A stretch of DNA of 64,000 bases from Flavobacterium succinicans (GTDB lineage: Bacteria > Bacteroidota > Bacteroidia > Flavobacteriales > Flavobacteriaceae), in assembly GCF_001662485.1 (NCBI RefSeq), contig NZ_JMTM01000065.1, positions 171,190 to 235,189 of the forward strand. The letters are read 5' to 3'. Shown piece by piece: positions 52,601-60,104 of this stretch; within the stretch, counting starts at the first letter, position 1; each line of letters opens with the position of its first letter. Position numbers and translations under genes: made by a program. The notes below the pieces were generated by a model. It was given only the letters and a program-made list of their open reading frames with translations. It did not search any database and was not told the DNA's origin.

Positions 52601-53478
52601 GCATTTCATTTAAAGTTTTAGGAGAAACCATCTTTAGGGGAAATGCTACCGTAAAAAATGGTCAGTTTGAATTTAGCTTTGTGGTACCAAGAGACATCCG
52701 TATTCCTATTGGAAATGGAAGAATTAGTTTTTATGCAAAAAAAGATAATGCTCTTGAGAATCAAACTGGACAAAACACATCAATTAAAATAGGAGGAATT
52801 AATGAAAATGCAATTTCAGACAATATTAGTCCAAAATTGAAGTTATATATGAATGACGAAAATTTTGTTTCAGGCGGAACAACGAATCAGTCTCCTATAT
52901 TAATTGTACAATTAGAGGACGAAAACGGAATTAATACCGCCAGCGGAATAGGTCATGACATTGTTGCTATTTTAGACGGAGACGAAAGCAAACCTTTTAT
53001 CTTAAATGATTACTATGAAACCAAACTTGATGATTTTACCGCCGGAACTATTAAATTCCCATTTAGAAATCTCTCAATAGGCCTACATACAATAACAATT
53101 AAAGCTTGGGATGTTTATAATAACCCCGTAATTAGTGAAATACAGTTTTTGGTAGTAGGAAATGATTCCATAACGCTAACAAACGTTTTGAATTATCCTA
53201 ATCCATTTGTAAACTATACCGAATTTTGGTTCACTCACAACAGACCATTTGAACCCTTAGAAGTACAAGTGCAAGTCATGACAATTACAGGAAAAATAGT
53301 TTGGACTAAAAACCAAATCATAACTACAGAAGGTTTTTTGTCGAGAGAAATCAAATGGGATGGAAGAGATGACTTTGGTGACCGACTAGGAAAAGGGGTG
53401 TATGTATACCGATTAACTGTCAAATCATCATTGAATAATAAAAAAGCAGAAAAAATAGAAAAATTGGTTATCCTTTAA
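49645..53478 (+). CDS. porU: Type IX secretion system sortase PorU
   Basis: The 1277-residue protein has a signal peptide (ALAQ, about residue 20), a beta-rich N-terminal part and a gingipain-like C25 peptidase domain. The likely catalytic pair is H788 (NYLGHGGEDG) and C822 (TITCEFSRFD). The C-terminal region has the FlgD-like fold (NYPNPFVNYTEFWF, GKGVYVYRLTV). PorU removes C-terminal signals from type IX cargo and attaches the cargo to lipopolysaccharide at the cell surface. The porV gene follows, encoding its shuttle partner. Confidence 0.95.
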   Translation: MKKKIVTWLLLLLPFLALAQHNGTFVINWNPTKPMNMGEYSVRIPSFNSTNFQYDPINKAILFSTLINGYLANNQISLTNITYENISNEELGDLSASNIPTTPNETIHLSTSRDLTVTFLTLSPIIKDGFGFKKITSFSYSTPSNSNRTANQNKTTAVKSLSNSVLASGNWYQFQIQKSGVYKISRSFLQQLGLSVNSINPRNIKIFGNGGKMIPLTNTNSYPLDLEETPIQIIGENDETFNNEDYILFYGEGTDTWNTESKTFNNLYEDQSYYYITTDGGAGKRIQTANQPSGNPTLNLSTFDDTQFHELDQINIGQLGRQWFGEKFDVNNEQEFDFEFPNIDTTIPVKISTETASAAFTASSFIVSANNSPIGTINFPPLSNNSGISFYTGNLSNTASFIGLEKNKIKYTYNNGGVPNAIGYLDYIKVVAKRKLVGYGKQFHFQYDAAFSTNGIVEYSITNATRIAQVWDITQLNAIQKIENSNQPQLSFKANLGEIKKYIALDANDFLTPTVSKKAKVANQNIKGTIFKNNQGQFEDIDYVIIAPNFLSNQAEKLASFHRNYSKLNVKVIPIELIYHEFGSGKQDIGAIRNCIKYIYDNASAPDKRVRYVNLFGDASYDYKNRINNNSNIVPIYHSLRSNTTGESSFASDDFFGLMDPNEGNITNTFGGVDIAVGRMIVNDTKQAEEMVQKVIDYHDSKSFGNWRNNFVLVADDSDVVSDASLQEKQNNLGDLISNEKPFLNVSKILLDSYIQEASAGGFRYPKARTDLFNAFEKGAMVFNYLGHGGEDGLAVERIWEKSDGQNLNNPFKYPLFVTITCEFSRFDNPLRLTAGEYTYWNPRGGAIAMITTIRSIGQFSAENFNPLLTKNLLSFGSNTYVSMAEALRISKNTNPNSSTNVVVFIGDPALQLAIAKPKINLTKVNDIAISQPIDDFKSLAKIKLSGEVTDENNNLLPNYNGTIATLITDKSVTRNTLNNDGNSPSISFKVLGETIFRGNATVKNGQFEFSFVVPRDIRIPIGNGRISFYAKKDNALENQTGQNTSIKIGGINENAISDNISPKLKLYMNDENFVSGGTTNQSPILIVQLEDENGINTASGIGHDIVAILDGDESKPFILNDYYETKLDDFTAGTIKFPFRNLSIGLHTITIKAWDVYNNPVISEIQFLVVGNDSITLTNVLNYPNPFVNYTEFWFTHNRPFEPLEVQVQVMTITGKIVWTKNQIITTEGFLSREIKWDGRDDFGDRLGKGVYVYRLTVKSSLNNKKAEKIEKLVIL

Positions 53479-53494
53479 TTTAATACTATATTTG
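53464..53494 (+). promoter_or_regulatory. Promoter of porV within the end of porU
   Basis: TTG (53464-53466) and TATATTTG (53487-53494) are separated by exactly 20 bp. The TTG lies in the last codons of porU. porV can therefore be transcribed separately from porU, with a leader of about 15-20 nt. Confidence 0.7.
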
Positions 53495-53515
53495 TTTAAT
53501 GATTTTAATAAAATA

Positions 53516-54661
53516 ATGAAGAAATTTATTCTAATTTTTATCGGCTTTGTAACCTCCAATACATTTGCTCAAGAAAGAACGATTACAACAGGAGTTCCTT
53601 TTTTACAAATTGCTGCCGATGCAAGAGCAGCTGGTATGGGAGACATTGGAGTAGCAACTTCTCCAGATACCTACTCACAACAATGGAATCCTGCCAAGTA
53701 TGCATTTGCTACAGACAAACAAGGATTTTCTGTAAGTTACACACCCTACCTTACTGATATCGTAAATGATATTTCACTAGGACAAGTAACTTATTACAAC
53801 CGCTTCAATGAAAGAAGTGCATTTGCAGGAAGTATCAGGTACTTTGGTCTTGGAGAAATTGAACTACGAGAAAATGCCAATGATGTTCCAAGATTAGTTT
53901 CCCCTAACGAATTTGCTTTAGATGGGTCTTACGCCCTTCAATTGAGCGATCATTTCTCGATGGCTGTAGGAGGAAGATATATCCGTTCCAATTTAAAAGT
54001 CGCCTCAGACAATGTTGACGCTTCAGCTGCAAGCTCATTTAGTGTAGATATTGCAGGGTATTATCAATCAGAAGAAATTGCTTATTCTGACTTCAATGGA
54101 AGATGGAGAGGTGGATTTAATATTCAAAATTTAGGCCCAAAGATAAGCTACGACAACGATGAGTTCAACAACAACTTCTTGCCTGCTAACTTAAAAATTG
54201 GAGGCGGTTTCGATTTCATTCTAGATGAATACAACAAAATAGGTGTCAATGTTGAATTTAATAAATTATTAGTACCCACCCCTCAATATGAAAGTACTGA
54301 TACAGCAGCTGAGACAGCAAAAAAAACAGAAGATTACAGTAAAATAGGATGGGTTTCTGGTTTATTCAAGTCCTTTGGTGATGCACCTGGAGGCTTTAGC
54401 GAAGAACTAAAAGAAGTTACTTACGCATTGGGAGCTGAATACGAATACCAAGATTCTTTCTCTTTACGTACTGGATATTTCCATGAAAGCGACCAAAAAG
54501 GAGCAAGAAAGTTCTTCTCTCTAGGAGCAGGCTTCAAATACAACGTAGTCAAAGTAGATGTCTCGTATTTATTTTCCGCTTCAAAGGTTAAAAATCCTTT
54601 AGAAAATACGTTACGTTTTTCTTTAACCTTTAATTTTGGTGACAAATACGAAAATTACTAG
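53516..54661 (+). CDS. porV: Type IX secretion outer-membrane protein PorV
   Basis: The protein has 381 residues from the ATG at 53516; an upstream in-frame TTG overlaps the promoter and is rejected. It has a signal peptide (NTFAQ, about residue 19), then FLQIAADARAAGMGDIGVATSPD, cut here to its core AADARAAGMGDIGVA, the hallmark of PorV/LptO. A FadL-like barrel follows, ending in FNFGDKYENY. PorV shuttles type IX cargo from the translocon to PorU. Confidence 0.94.
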   Translation: MKKFILIFIGFVTSNTFAQERTITTGVPFLQIAADARAAGMGDIGVATSPDTYSQQWNPAKYAFATDKQGFSVSYTPYLTDIVNDISLGQVTYYNRFNERSAFAGSIRYFGLGEIELRENANDVPRLVSPNEFALDGSYALQLSDHFSMAVGGRYIRSNLKVASDNVDASAASSFSVDIAGYYQSEEIAYSDFNGRWRGGFNIQNLGPKISYDNDEFNNNFLPANLKIGGGFDFILDEYNKIGVNVEFNKLLVPTPQYESTDTAAETAKKTEDYSKIGWVSGLFKSFGDAPGGFSEELKEVTYALGAEYEYQDSFSLRTGYFHESDQKGARKFFSLGAGFKYNVVKVDVSYLFSASKVKNPLENTLRFSLTFNFGDKYENY

Positions 54662-54683
54662 AACACGCATTGATCTGATAAAA

Positions 54684-54728
54684 AAATCCAAATTTCAAAA
54701 GCTACAGCCTTGAAATTTGGATTTTTTT
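54684..54728 (+). terminator. Terminator behind porV
   Basis: A 15-bp stem AAATCCAAATTTCAA/TTGAAATTTGGATTT with a 10-nt loop is followed by a T-run. Confidence 0.9.
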
Positions 54729-54804
54729 TCCTTAATAATAAAACAAAATACAGCTAAAACTTCTTTAAGAAGCAAAAAATAGCTACTCAAAAAAATCCAT
54801 TATA

Positions 54805-55287
54805 ATGAAAGAAATCTCTATCACTACTTCCTTCAAACAATATGATAGCATAAAAGAATTACCTTCACAAATTCAGGAATTAATGCAAGAAGCGGTTACT
54901 ATCCGCAAAACCGCTTATGCCCCTTATTCTAATTTTAGAGTGGGAGCCGCATTACTTTTGGAGAATAACAAAGTAGTTTGTGGTTCCAATCAAGAAAATG
55001 CAGCATATCCATCTGGTCTTTGCGCAGAACGTGTCGCTATTTTTTATGCTGGAGCTAATTATCCTGGCGTTAGAATAAATAAAATAGCTATTACGGCAGC
55101 TTCGGACATTAACCCTACTACTGAACCTATCCCTCCATGCGGTGCTTGCAGACAATCAATAGCCGAATATGAAATCCAACAAGGACAACCTATCGAAATT
55201 TATTTTATGGGAGAAACAGGCGTAATCTACCAATCTGATTCACTTAAAAACCTACTCCCTTTTATGTTTAACAAAAAATTCCTCTAA
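54805..55287 (+). CDS. cdd: Cytidine deaminase
   Basis: The 160-residue enzyme converts cytidine or deoxycytidine to uridine or deoxyuridine in pyrimidine salvage. The zinc site is complete: C73-A-E75 in GLCAERVAIF and PCGAC (C112, C115) in PIPPCGACRQS. YSNFRVGAAL binds the substrate. Its length fits the homotetrameric type. It has no operon partner: a terminator separates it from porV, and pdhA has its own promoter. Confidence 0.95.
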   Translation: MKEISITTSFKQYDSIKELPSQIQELMQEAVTIRKTAYAPYSNFRVGAALLLENNKVVCGSNQENAAYPSGLCAERVAIFYAGANYPGVRINKIAITAASDINPTTEPIPPCGACRQSIAEYEIQQGQPIEIYFMGETGVIYQSDSLKNLLPFMFNKKFL

Positions 55288-55335
55288 TCATAATAAAAAC
55301 TGGTTGTTAAATTTTATTGCTTACTCGGAATGTGT

Positions 55336-55343
55336 TATTTTTG
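55336..55343 (+). promoter_or_regulatory. -7 box upstream of pdhA
   Basis: TATTTTTG fits TAnnTTTG and lies 113 nt before the pdhA ATG. A TTG at 55317-55319 is only 16 bp upstream, shorter than usual. Confidence 0.5.
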
Positions 55344-55456
55344 CATTTCGCAAATTTGTGTTGGATTAGAAGTTTGGTTTTCAAAAACCTCACTTCAATA
55401 AAATAAATTTTACACCATTTCGAATAGTATTAACACTTACAAAAGAATTATTTCAG

Positions 55457-56455
55457 ATGAAAGAAGTTACAAAAGAAGTATATTTAAAGTGGTATGAAGA
55501 CATGCTTCTTTGGAGAAAGTTTGAAGACAAACTAGCTGCTCTATACATACAACAAAAAATAAGAGGTTTTCTTCATTTGTACAATGGTCAAGAAGCCGTT
55601 TTAGCTGGAGCTCTCCATGCTATGGATTTGACAAAAGACAAAATGATTACCGCCTATAGAAACCACGTACAACCAATCGGAATGGGTGTAGACCCAAGAA
55701 GAGTAATGGCTGAACTACTAGGTAAAGCTACAGGTACTTCAAAAGGTATGGGAGGCTCTATGCACATTTTCTCAAAAGAACACCGTTTCTACGGAGGACA
55801 TGGAATTGTAGGAGGACAAATCCCATTAGGAGCTGGCTTAGCTTTTGGAGACAAATACAACAACACTGGAGGCGTTACCCTTACCTACTTTGGCGACGGA
55901 GCTGCCCGTCAAGGTTCACTTCATGAGGCATTCAATATGGCCATGCTTTGGAAATTACCAGTAGTTTTTATCGTAGAAAACAACGGTTATGCAATGGGAA
56001 CTTCTGTTGAAAGAACTGCCAATCACTCTGATATCTGGAAATTAGGTTTAGGTTACGAAATGCCTTGCGGACCTGTTGATGGAATGAACCCAGTGAAAGT
56101 AGCCGAAGCTATGACAGAAGCTATCGAAAGAGCTAGACGTGGCGACGGACCAACATTTTTAGAAATGAAAACATACCGTTACAGAGGACATTCAATGTCT
56201 GATGCTCAATTGTATCGTTCTAAAGAAGAAATTGAAGAATACAAAAAAATAGATCCTATTACTCAAGTTCTAGATGTAATTTTGGATCAAAAATATGCAA
56301 CAGAGGAAGAAATCGAAGTAATTGACCAACGTGTAAAAGATTTAGTAGAAGAGTGTGTAAAATTCTCAGAAGAATCTCCATACCCAGAACTACAACAATT
56401 ATACGATATGGTATACGAAGAAGAAAACTATCCATTCATCCCTCACAAATTATAA
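55457..56455 (+). CDS. pdhA: Pyruvate dehydrogenase E1 component, alpha subunit
   Basis: The 332-residue thiamine-diphosphate enzyme subunit decarboxylates pyruvate and passes the acetyl group to E2. It shows YNGQEAVLAGALHAM, the cofactor and Mg2+ motif FGDGAARQGSLHEAFNMA ending in ENNGYAMGT, and the phosphorylation-loop-like TYRYRGHSMSD. A beta subunit is not adjacent, so it must be encoded elsewhere. The E2 gene starts 6 bp after the stop, forming an operon. Confidence 0.95.
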   Translation: MKEVTKEVYLKWYEDMLLWRKFEDKLAALYIQQKIRGFLHLYNGQEAVLAGALHAMDLTKDKMITAYRNHVQPIGMGVDPRRVMAELLGKATGTSKGMGGSMHIFSKEHRFYGGHGIVGGQIPLGAGLAFGDKYNNTGGVTLTYFGDGAARQGSLHEAFNMAMLWKLPVVFIVENNGYAMGTSVERTANHSDIWKLGLGYEMPCGPVDGMNPVKVAEAMTEAIERARRGDGPTFLEMKTYRYRGHSMSDAQLYRSKEEIEEYKKIDPITQVLDVILDQKYATEEEIEVIDQRVKDLVEECVKFSEESPYPELQQLYDMVYEEENYPFIPHKL

Positions 56456-56461
56456 TCCATT

Positions 56462-58099
56462 ATGGCAACAATTATTACAATGCCCCGTTTGAGCGACACT
56501 ATGACGGAAGGAACGGTAGCAACTTGGCTTAAAAAAGTAGGTGACAAAATAAATGAAGGAGATATTCTAGCTGAAATCGAAACAGACAAAGCTACAATGG
56601 AATTCGAATCCTTCAATGAAGGAACGCTATTATATATTGGAATACCAGAAGGAGAAACTGCACCTGTAGACTCGCTACTTGCAATCATTGGAAATGAAGG
56701 CGAAGATGTAACCGCATTAATTGCTGGAGGGGCTATTGCACCAGCACCGGCTGTGACAGAGGCTCCAACAGAAGCAACTACTACTCCAGCGGCAACTACT
56801 AACGCTACAGCACTTCCAAAAGGTGTAATCGTAGTGACTATGCCTAGATTAAGCGACACTATGACCGAAGGTACCGTTGCAACTTGGTTAAAAAAAGTAG
56901 GAGACACCATTGCCGAAGGGGATATTCTAGCTGAAATCGAAACAGACAAAGCTACAATGGAGTTTGAGTCTTTCAATGCTGGAACTTTACTTTACATAGG
57001 AATTCAAGAAGGAAATACTGCACCTGTTGATAGCCTTTTAGCTATTATTGGACCTGCAGGAACTGATATTACTGGAGTAGCAGCTGACTTTACTGCTGGC
57101 GGAACTACTGCTGCACCTGTAGCAACAGAAACAGCAGCTGCACCAGCAACTACAGAAAAAAGCATTGAAACTATTCAAGAGCCAAGTGCTGACGGACAAA
57201 GAATTTTAGCTTCCCCTCTAGCTAAAAAATTAGCTTCAGAAAAAGGAATCCAATTATCACAAGTTAAAGGAAGCGGTGAAAATGGACGTATCACAAAAAG
57301 CGATATCGAAAACTTTACGCCACAAGCAAATACTGCTACTCAAACAGCTCCACAACAAGCACCAGCTGCTAAAACAGAAGCAATTGCAGCTCCAAAACCT
57401 TATGTTCCTGCTGGACAAGTAGCAACAGAAGAAATTAAGAATTCGCAAATGCGTAAGATTATCGCAAAACGTTTGTCAGAATCTTTATTCACAGCACCTC
57501 ATTACAATTTAGTTATTGAAGTCAGTATGGATGAAGCGATGAAATCAAGAGCTGTAATCAATACTGTGCCAGATACAAAAGTTTCTTTCAACGATATGGT
57601 AATCAAAGCAAGTGCTTTGGCGTTAAAGAAACACCCAAAAATCAATTCACAGTGGAAAGAGGATGCCATCACTATCAACTATCACGTAAATATCGGTGTA
57701 GCAGTAGCTGTTGAAGATGGTTTAGTTGTTCCTGTATTACCTTTTACTGATGGTATGAGTTTATCACAAATTGGTGCAAGTGTAAGAGATTTAGCAGGAA
57801 GAGCCAAAAACAAAAAATTATTACCTACTGAAATGGAAGGAAGTACTTTTACCATTTCTAATTTAGGTATGTTTGGAATTACTGAATTCAACTCTATCAT
57901 CAATCAACCAAATTCAGCTATTCTTTCAGTTGGAGCAATCGTTGAAAAACCTGTAGTGAAAAATGGACAAATTGTAGTTGGTAACACTATGATGTTATCG
58001 TTAGCATGTGACCATAGAACTATTGATGGAGCGACAGGCGCTCAGTTTTTACAAACATTAAAACAATACATTGAAAACCCAGTAACTATGTTAGCATAA
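56462..58099 (+). CDS. pdhC: Pyruvate dehydrogenase E2, dihydrolipoamide acetyltransferase
   Basis: The 545-residue protein has two lipoyl domains (residues about 1-77 and 122-197) with lipoylated lysines K43 and K163, each in ETDKATMEFES. An E1/E3-binding domain (about 240-275, RILASPLAKKLASEKG) and a catalytic domain (about 320-545) with the HRTIDGATGAQF motif follow. Ala/Thr/Pro-rich linkers join them. The two lipoyl repeats share a 41-nt identical DNA stretch ending in AAAGCTACAATGGA, which suggests recent duplication or gene conversion. It forms acetyl-CoA from the E1 product. Confidence 0.94.
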   Translation: MATIITMPRLSDTMTEGTVATWLKKVGDKINEGDILAEIETDKATMEFESFNEGTLLYIGIPEGETAPVDSLLAIIGNEGEDVTALIAGGAIAPAPAVTEAPTEATTTPAATTNATALPKGVIVVTMPRLSDTMTEGTVATWLKKVGDTIAEGDILAEIETDKATMEFESFNAGTLLYIGIQEGNTAPVDSLLAIIGPAGTDITGVAADFTAGGTTAAPVATETAAAPATTEKSIETIQEPSADGQRILASPLAKKLASEKGIQLSQVKGSGENGRITKSDIENFTPQANTATQTAPQQAPAAKTEAIAAPKPYVPAGQVATEEIKNSQMRKIIAKRLSESLFTAPHYNLVIEVSMDEAMKSRAVINTVPDTKVSFNDMVIKASALALKKHPKINSQWKEDAITINYHVNIGVAVAVEDGLVVPVLPFTDGMSLSQIGASVRDLAGRAKNKKLLPTEMEGSTFTISNLGMFGITEFNSIINQPNSAILSVGAIVEKPVVKNGQIVVGNTMMLSLACDHRTIDGATGAQFLQTLKQYIENPVTMLA

Positions 58100-58120
58100 C
58101 AAAAGTTTTCTTTACTATAG

Positions 58121-58152
58121 AAATCCCGTTTTGAAAATTCAAAACGGGATTT
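58121..58152. terminator. Bidirectional terminator between E2 and glycosyltransferase genes
   Basis: A 15-bp perfect stem AAATCCCGTTTTGAA/TTCAAAACGGGATTT with a 2-nt centre is followed by T residues on the plus strand. Confidence 0.9.
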
Positions 58153-58156
58153 TTTT

Positions 58157-59389
58157 TTACTTATTCTTGGCTTCAATCCACTTGGACATGTATTTTGTAC
58201 TGGCGAGCGTATGATGTTGCAAAAGGGCACCATAAAAATTATTCCGACGATGTTCCTCAATGGTGAGCAACAAATGCTGTAATCGCTCTACAAAAATACC
58301 TTCAAAAAGATCCTTTTGATATCTTTTTTTCAAAATAGAAAAACCATTTTGTTGTGATGTAAACCAGCTGGATTTATCAGTATACAATTGCACTGCTGCA
58401 TCTACAAAATCTTCAACAGCATAACTAACATAGCCATTCCAAGGCAAATCTCCCTGCATAGACTCTGCACCAATAGCTGTGGTTACACTAGGCGTACCTG
58501 TTTGCATCGCTTCTAATAATTTTCCTTTTATACCTGCTCCAAAACGCAAAGGAGCCAAAACTACTTTTGATTGTTGAACTACTTCCTGAGCGTCTTCAGC
58601 GCGTCCCATAATAAAAAAATTAGTCTTTGGATGATGAAGCTGTAGTACTTTTTGAGAAGGATACGCTCCATAAATTTTTAAAGTAGCATTCGGTAATTTT
58701 TGAAGAATTTTAGGCCAAATCGTCTCTTTCAAATATTGAACGGCATTCCAATTAGGCTCATGAAGAAAGTTTCCAATAAAGACAAAACCTTCTCGATCTT
58801 CAAAAGAAGGTAATTTTTCCTCAAAAGAAGGTTCGATTGCGTCCAAAAGAATCGGCAAATAAAACAATAGCGAGGAATCGATTTTAAAAACAGTCTGCAG
58901 AAGATCCATCTCAAATTCGGATATCATTAAAGTCAAATCACATCTCAAAATACTAGCAATCTCTCGCTTTGCAACATCTTCAACTAGCAAGTCATTGATG
59001 GAAAATGGTCGATTTTGCTTAAACGCCTTTTGTCGCGCTATTCGCAAACAATGCAAATCTTCTGTATCTAAAATTCTAACTGCATTAGGGCAATTTTCTA
59101 TAACTCGCCACCCAAACTGTTCTTCAATCATAAATCGATCAAACAAAAGCACATCGGGTTGCATTGCTTTGACAAACTCATCAAAACTAGAATCATTTAG
59201 CTTTATAGTAACTTTATGAATACCGAATTCCGGCAAATTAACCATAAAATCACTATCCTGTGCAGCACTGGCAAAAGTAACTTCATATCCTTGGTTTTGA
59301 AACAAACCAATGAGTTGCATCATTCTACTTCCCGCAGCCGAAGAATTGGGCTCTGGCCAAACAAAACCAATTATCAATAGTTTTTTCAT
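58157..59389 (-). CDS. Glycosyltransferase, family 4-like
   Basis: The 410-residue cytoplasmic protein has a GT-B fold. Its N-terminal domain begins LLIIGFVWPEPNSSAAGSRM, and its C-terminal domain has FVFIGNFLHEPNWNAV and the donor-binding APLRFGAGIKGKLLEAM (about residues 294-310). It transfers a sugar from a nucleotide donor to an unknown acceptor, probably a surface glycan. It stands alone between convergent and divergent neighbours. Confidence 0.82.
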   Translation of the reverse strand: MKKLLIIGFVWPEPNSSAAGSRMMQLIGLFQNQGYEVTFASAAQDSDFMVNLPEFGIHKVTIKLNDSSFDEFVKAMQPDVLLFDRFMIEEQFGWRVIENCPNAVRILDTEDLHCLRIARQKAFKQNRPFSINDLLVEDVAKREIASILRCDLTLMISEFEMDLLQTVFKIDSSLLFYLPILLDAIEPSFEEKLPSFEDREGFVFIGNFLHEPNWNAVQYLKETIWPKILQKLPNATLKIYGAYPSQKVLQLHHPKTNFFIMGRAEDAQEVVQQSKVVLAPLRFGAGIKGKLLEAMQTGTPSVTTAIGAESMQGDLPWNGYVSYAVEDFVDAAVQLYTDKSSWFTSQQNGFSILKKRYQKDLFEGIFVERLQHLLLTIEEHRRNNFYGALLQHHTLASTKYMSKWIEAKNK

Positions 59390-59469
59390 ATTAAATTAAT
59401 TGTGGGTACAAAATAATACTATTTCATTCTGATTCTAGCGTTTTGAAAGAAAAATCAAAACTAAAAAGC

Positions 59470-59477
59470 TAAATTTG
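59470..59477 (+). promoter_or_regulatory. -7 box of miaE
   Basis: TAAATTTG fits TAnnTTTG and ends 23 nt before the ATG at 59501. A TTG at 59443-59445 is 24 bp upstream. Confidence 0.5.
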
Positions 59478-59500
59478 TAGTCAATAAATTGAATAATATT

Positions 59501-60082
59501 ATGTTGGGATTAAAATTAGCCACAGACCCTCGTTGGGTGACAATAGTTGAGTCAAATATTGAAGAGATTCTTACCGATCATGCCTGGTGCGAACAAAAAG
59601 CGGCCTCCAATGCCATATATATTATCATCAATAATTCAGAAAAAGAAGAATTAGTGACCGAAATGACCAGAATTGCTTTAGAAGAAATGGAACATTTTCA
59701 AATGGTTCACAACATTATTAAAGAAAAAGGGCTAACCTTAGGAAGAGAAAGAAAAGATAATTACGTGAATGATTTGGTCAAATTTGCTAAAAAAGACGGA
59801 AGCAGAAATGACGCTTTAGTAGAAAGATTATTGTTTGCAGCCATGATTGAAGCCAGAAGTTGTGAACGTTTTAGAGTGCTTTCACAAAACATAAAAGACC
59901 CAGAACTAGCAAAATTCTATCACGATTTAATGGTAAGCGAGGCGGGTCATTATACAACATTTTTGAAGTTTGCCAGACAATATACAGAAAAAACAGATGT
60001 AGACAAACGTTGGCAAGAATGGATAGATTTTGAAAGTTCCATCATTGGAAATTATGGAAAATCAGAAACGGTACACGGATAA
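59501..60082 (+). CDS. miaE: tRNA-(ms2io6A)-hydroxylase
   Basis: The protein has 193 residues from the ATG at 59501. It is a ferritin-like diiron enzyme that hydroxylates the modified adenosine at tRNA position 37. Helical motifs with metal ligands are visible: EEMEHFQMVHNI, MIEARSCERFRVL and VSEAGHYTTFLKFA. The beginning LATDPRWV is typical for MiaE. It is followed 22 bp later by the AsmA-family gene, probably in one transcript. Confidence 0.92.
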   Translation: MLGLKLATDPRWVTIVESNIEEILTDHAWCEQKAASNAIYIIINNSEKEELVTEMTRIALEEMEHFQMVHNIIKEKGLTLGRERKDNYVNDLVKFAKKDGSRNDALVERLLFAAMIEARSCERFRVLSQNIKDPELAKFYHDLMVSEAGHYTTFLKFARQYTEKTDVDKRWQEWIDFESSIIGNYGKSETVHG

Positions 60083-60104
60083 ATAACCAACACTTTACTT
60101 AAAA

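Noticed and set aside
56443..56976. Long open frame (177 codons) on the minus strand opposite the E2 gene
   Set aside because: It mirrors the repeated lipoyl-domain sequence of pdhC; the product is a low-complexity Val/Ser/Ala shadow with an internal repeat and no family features.
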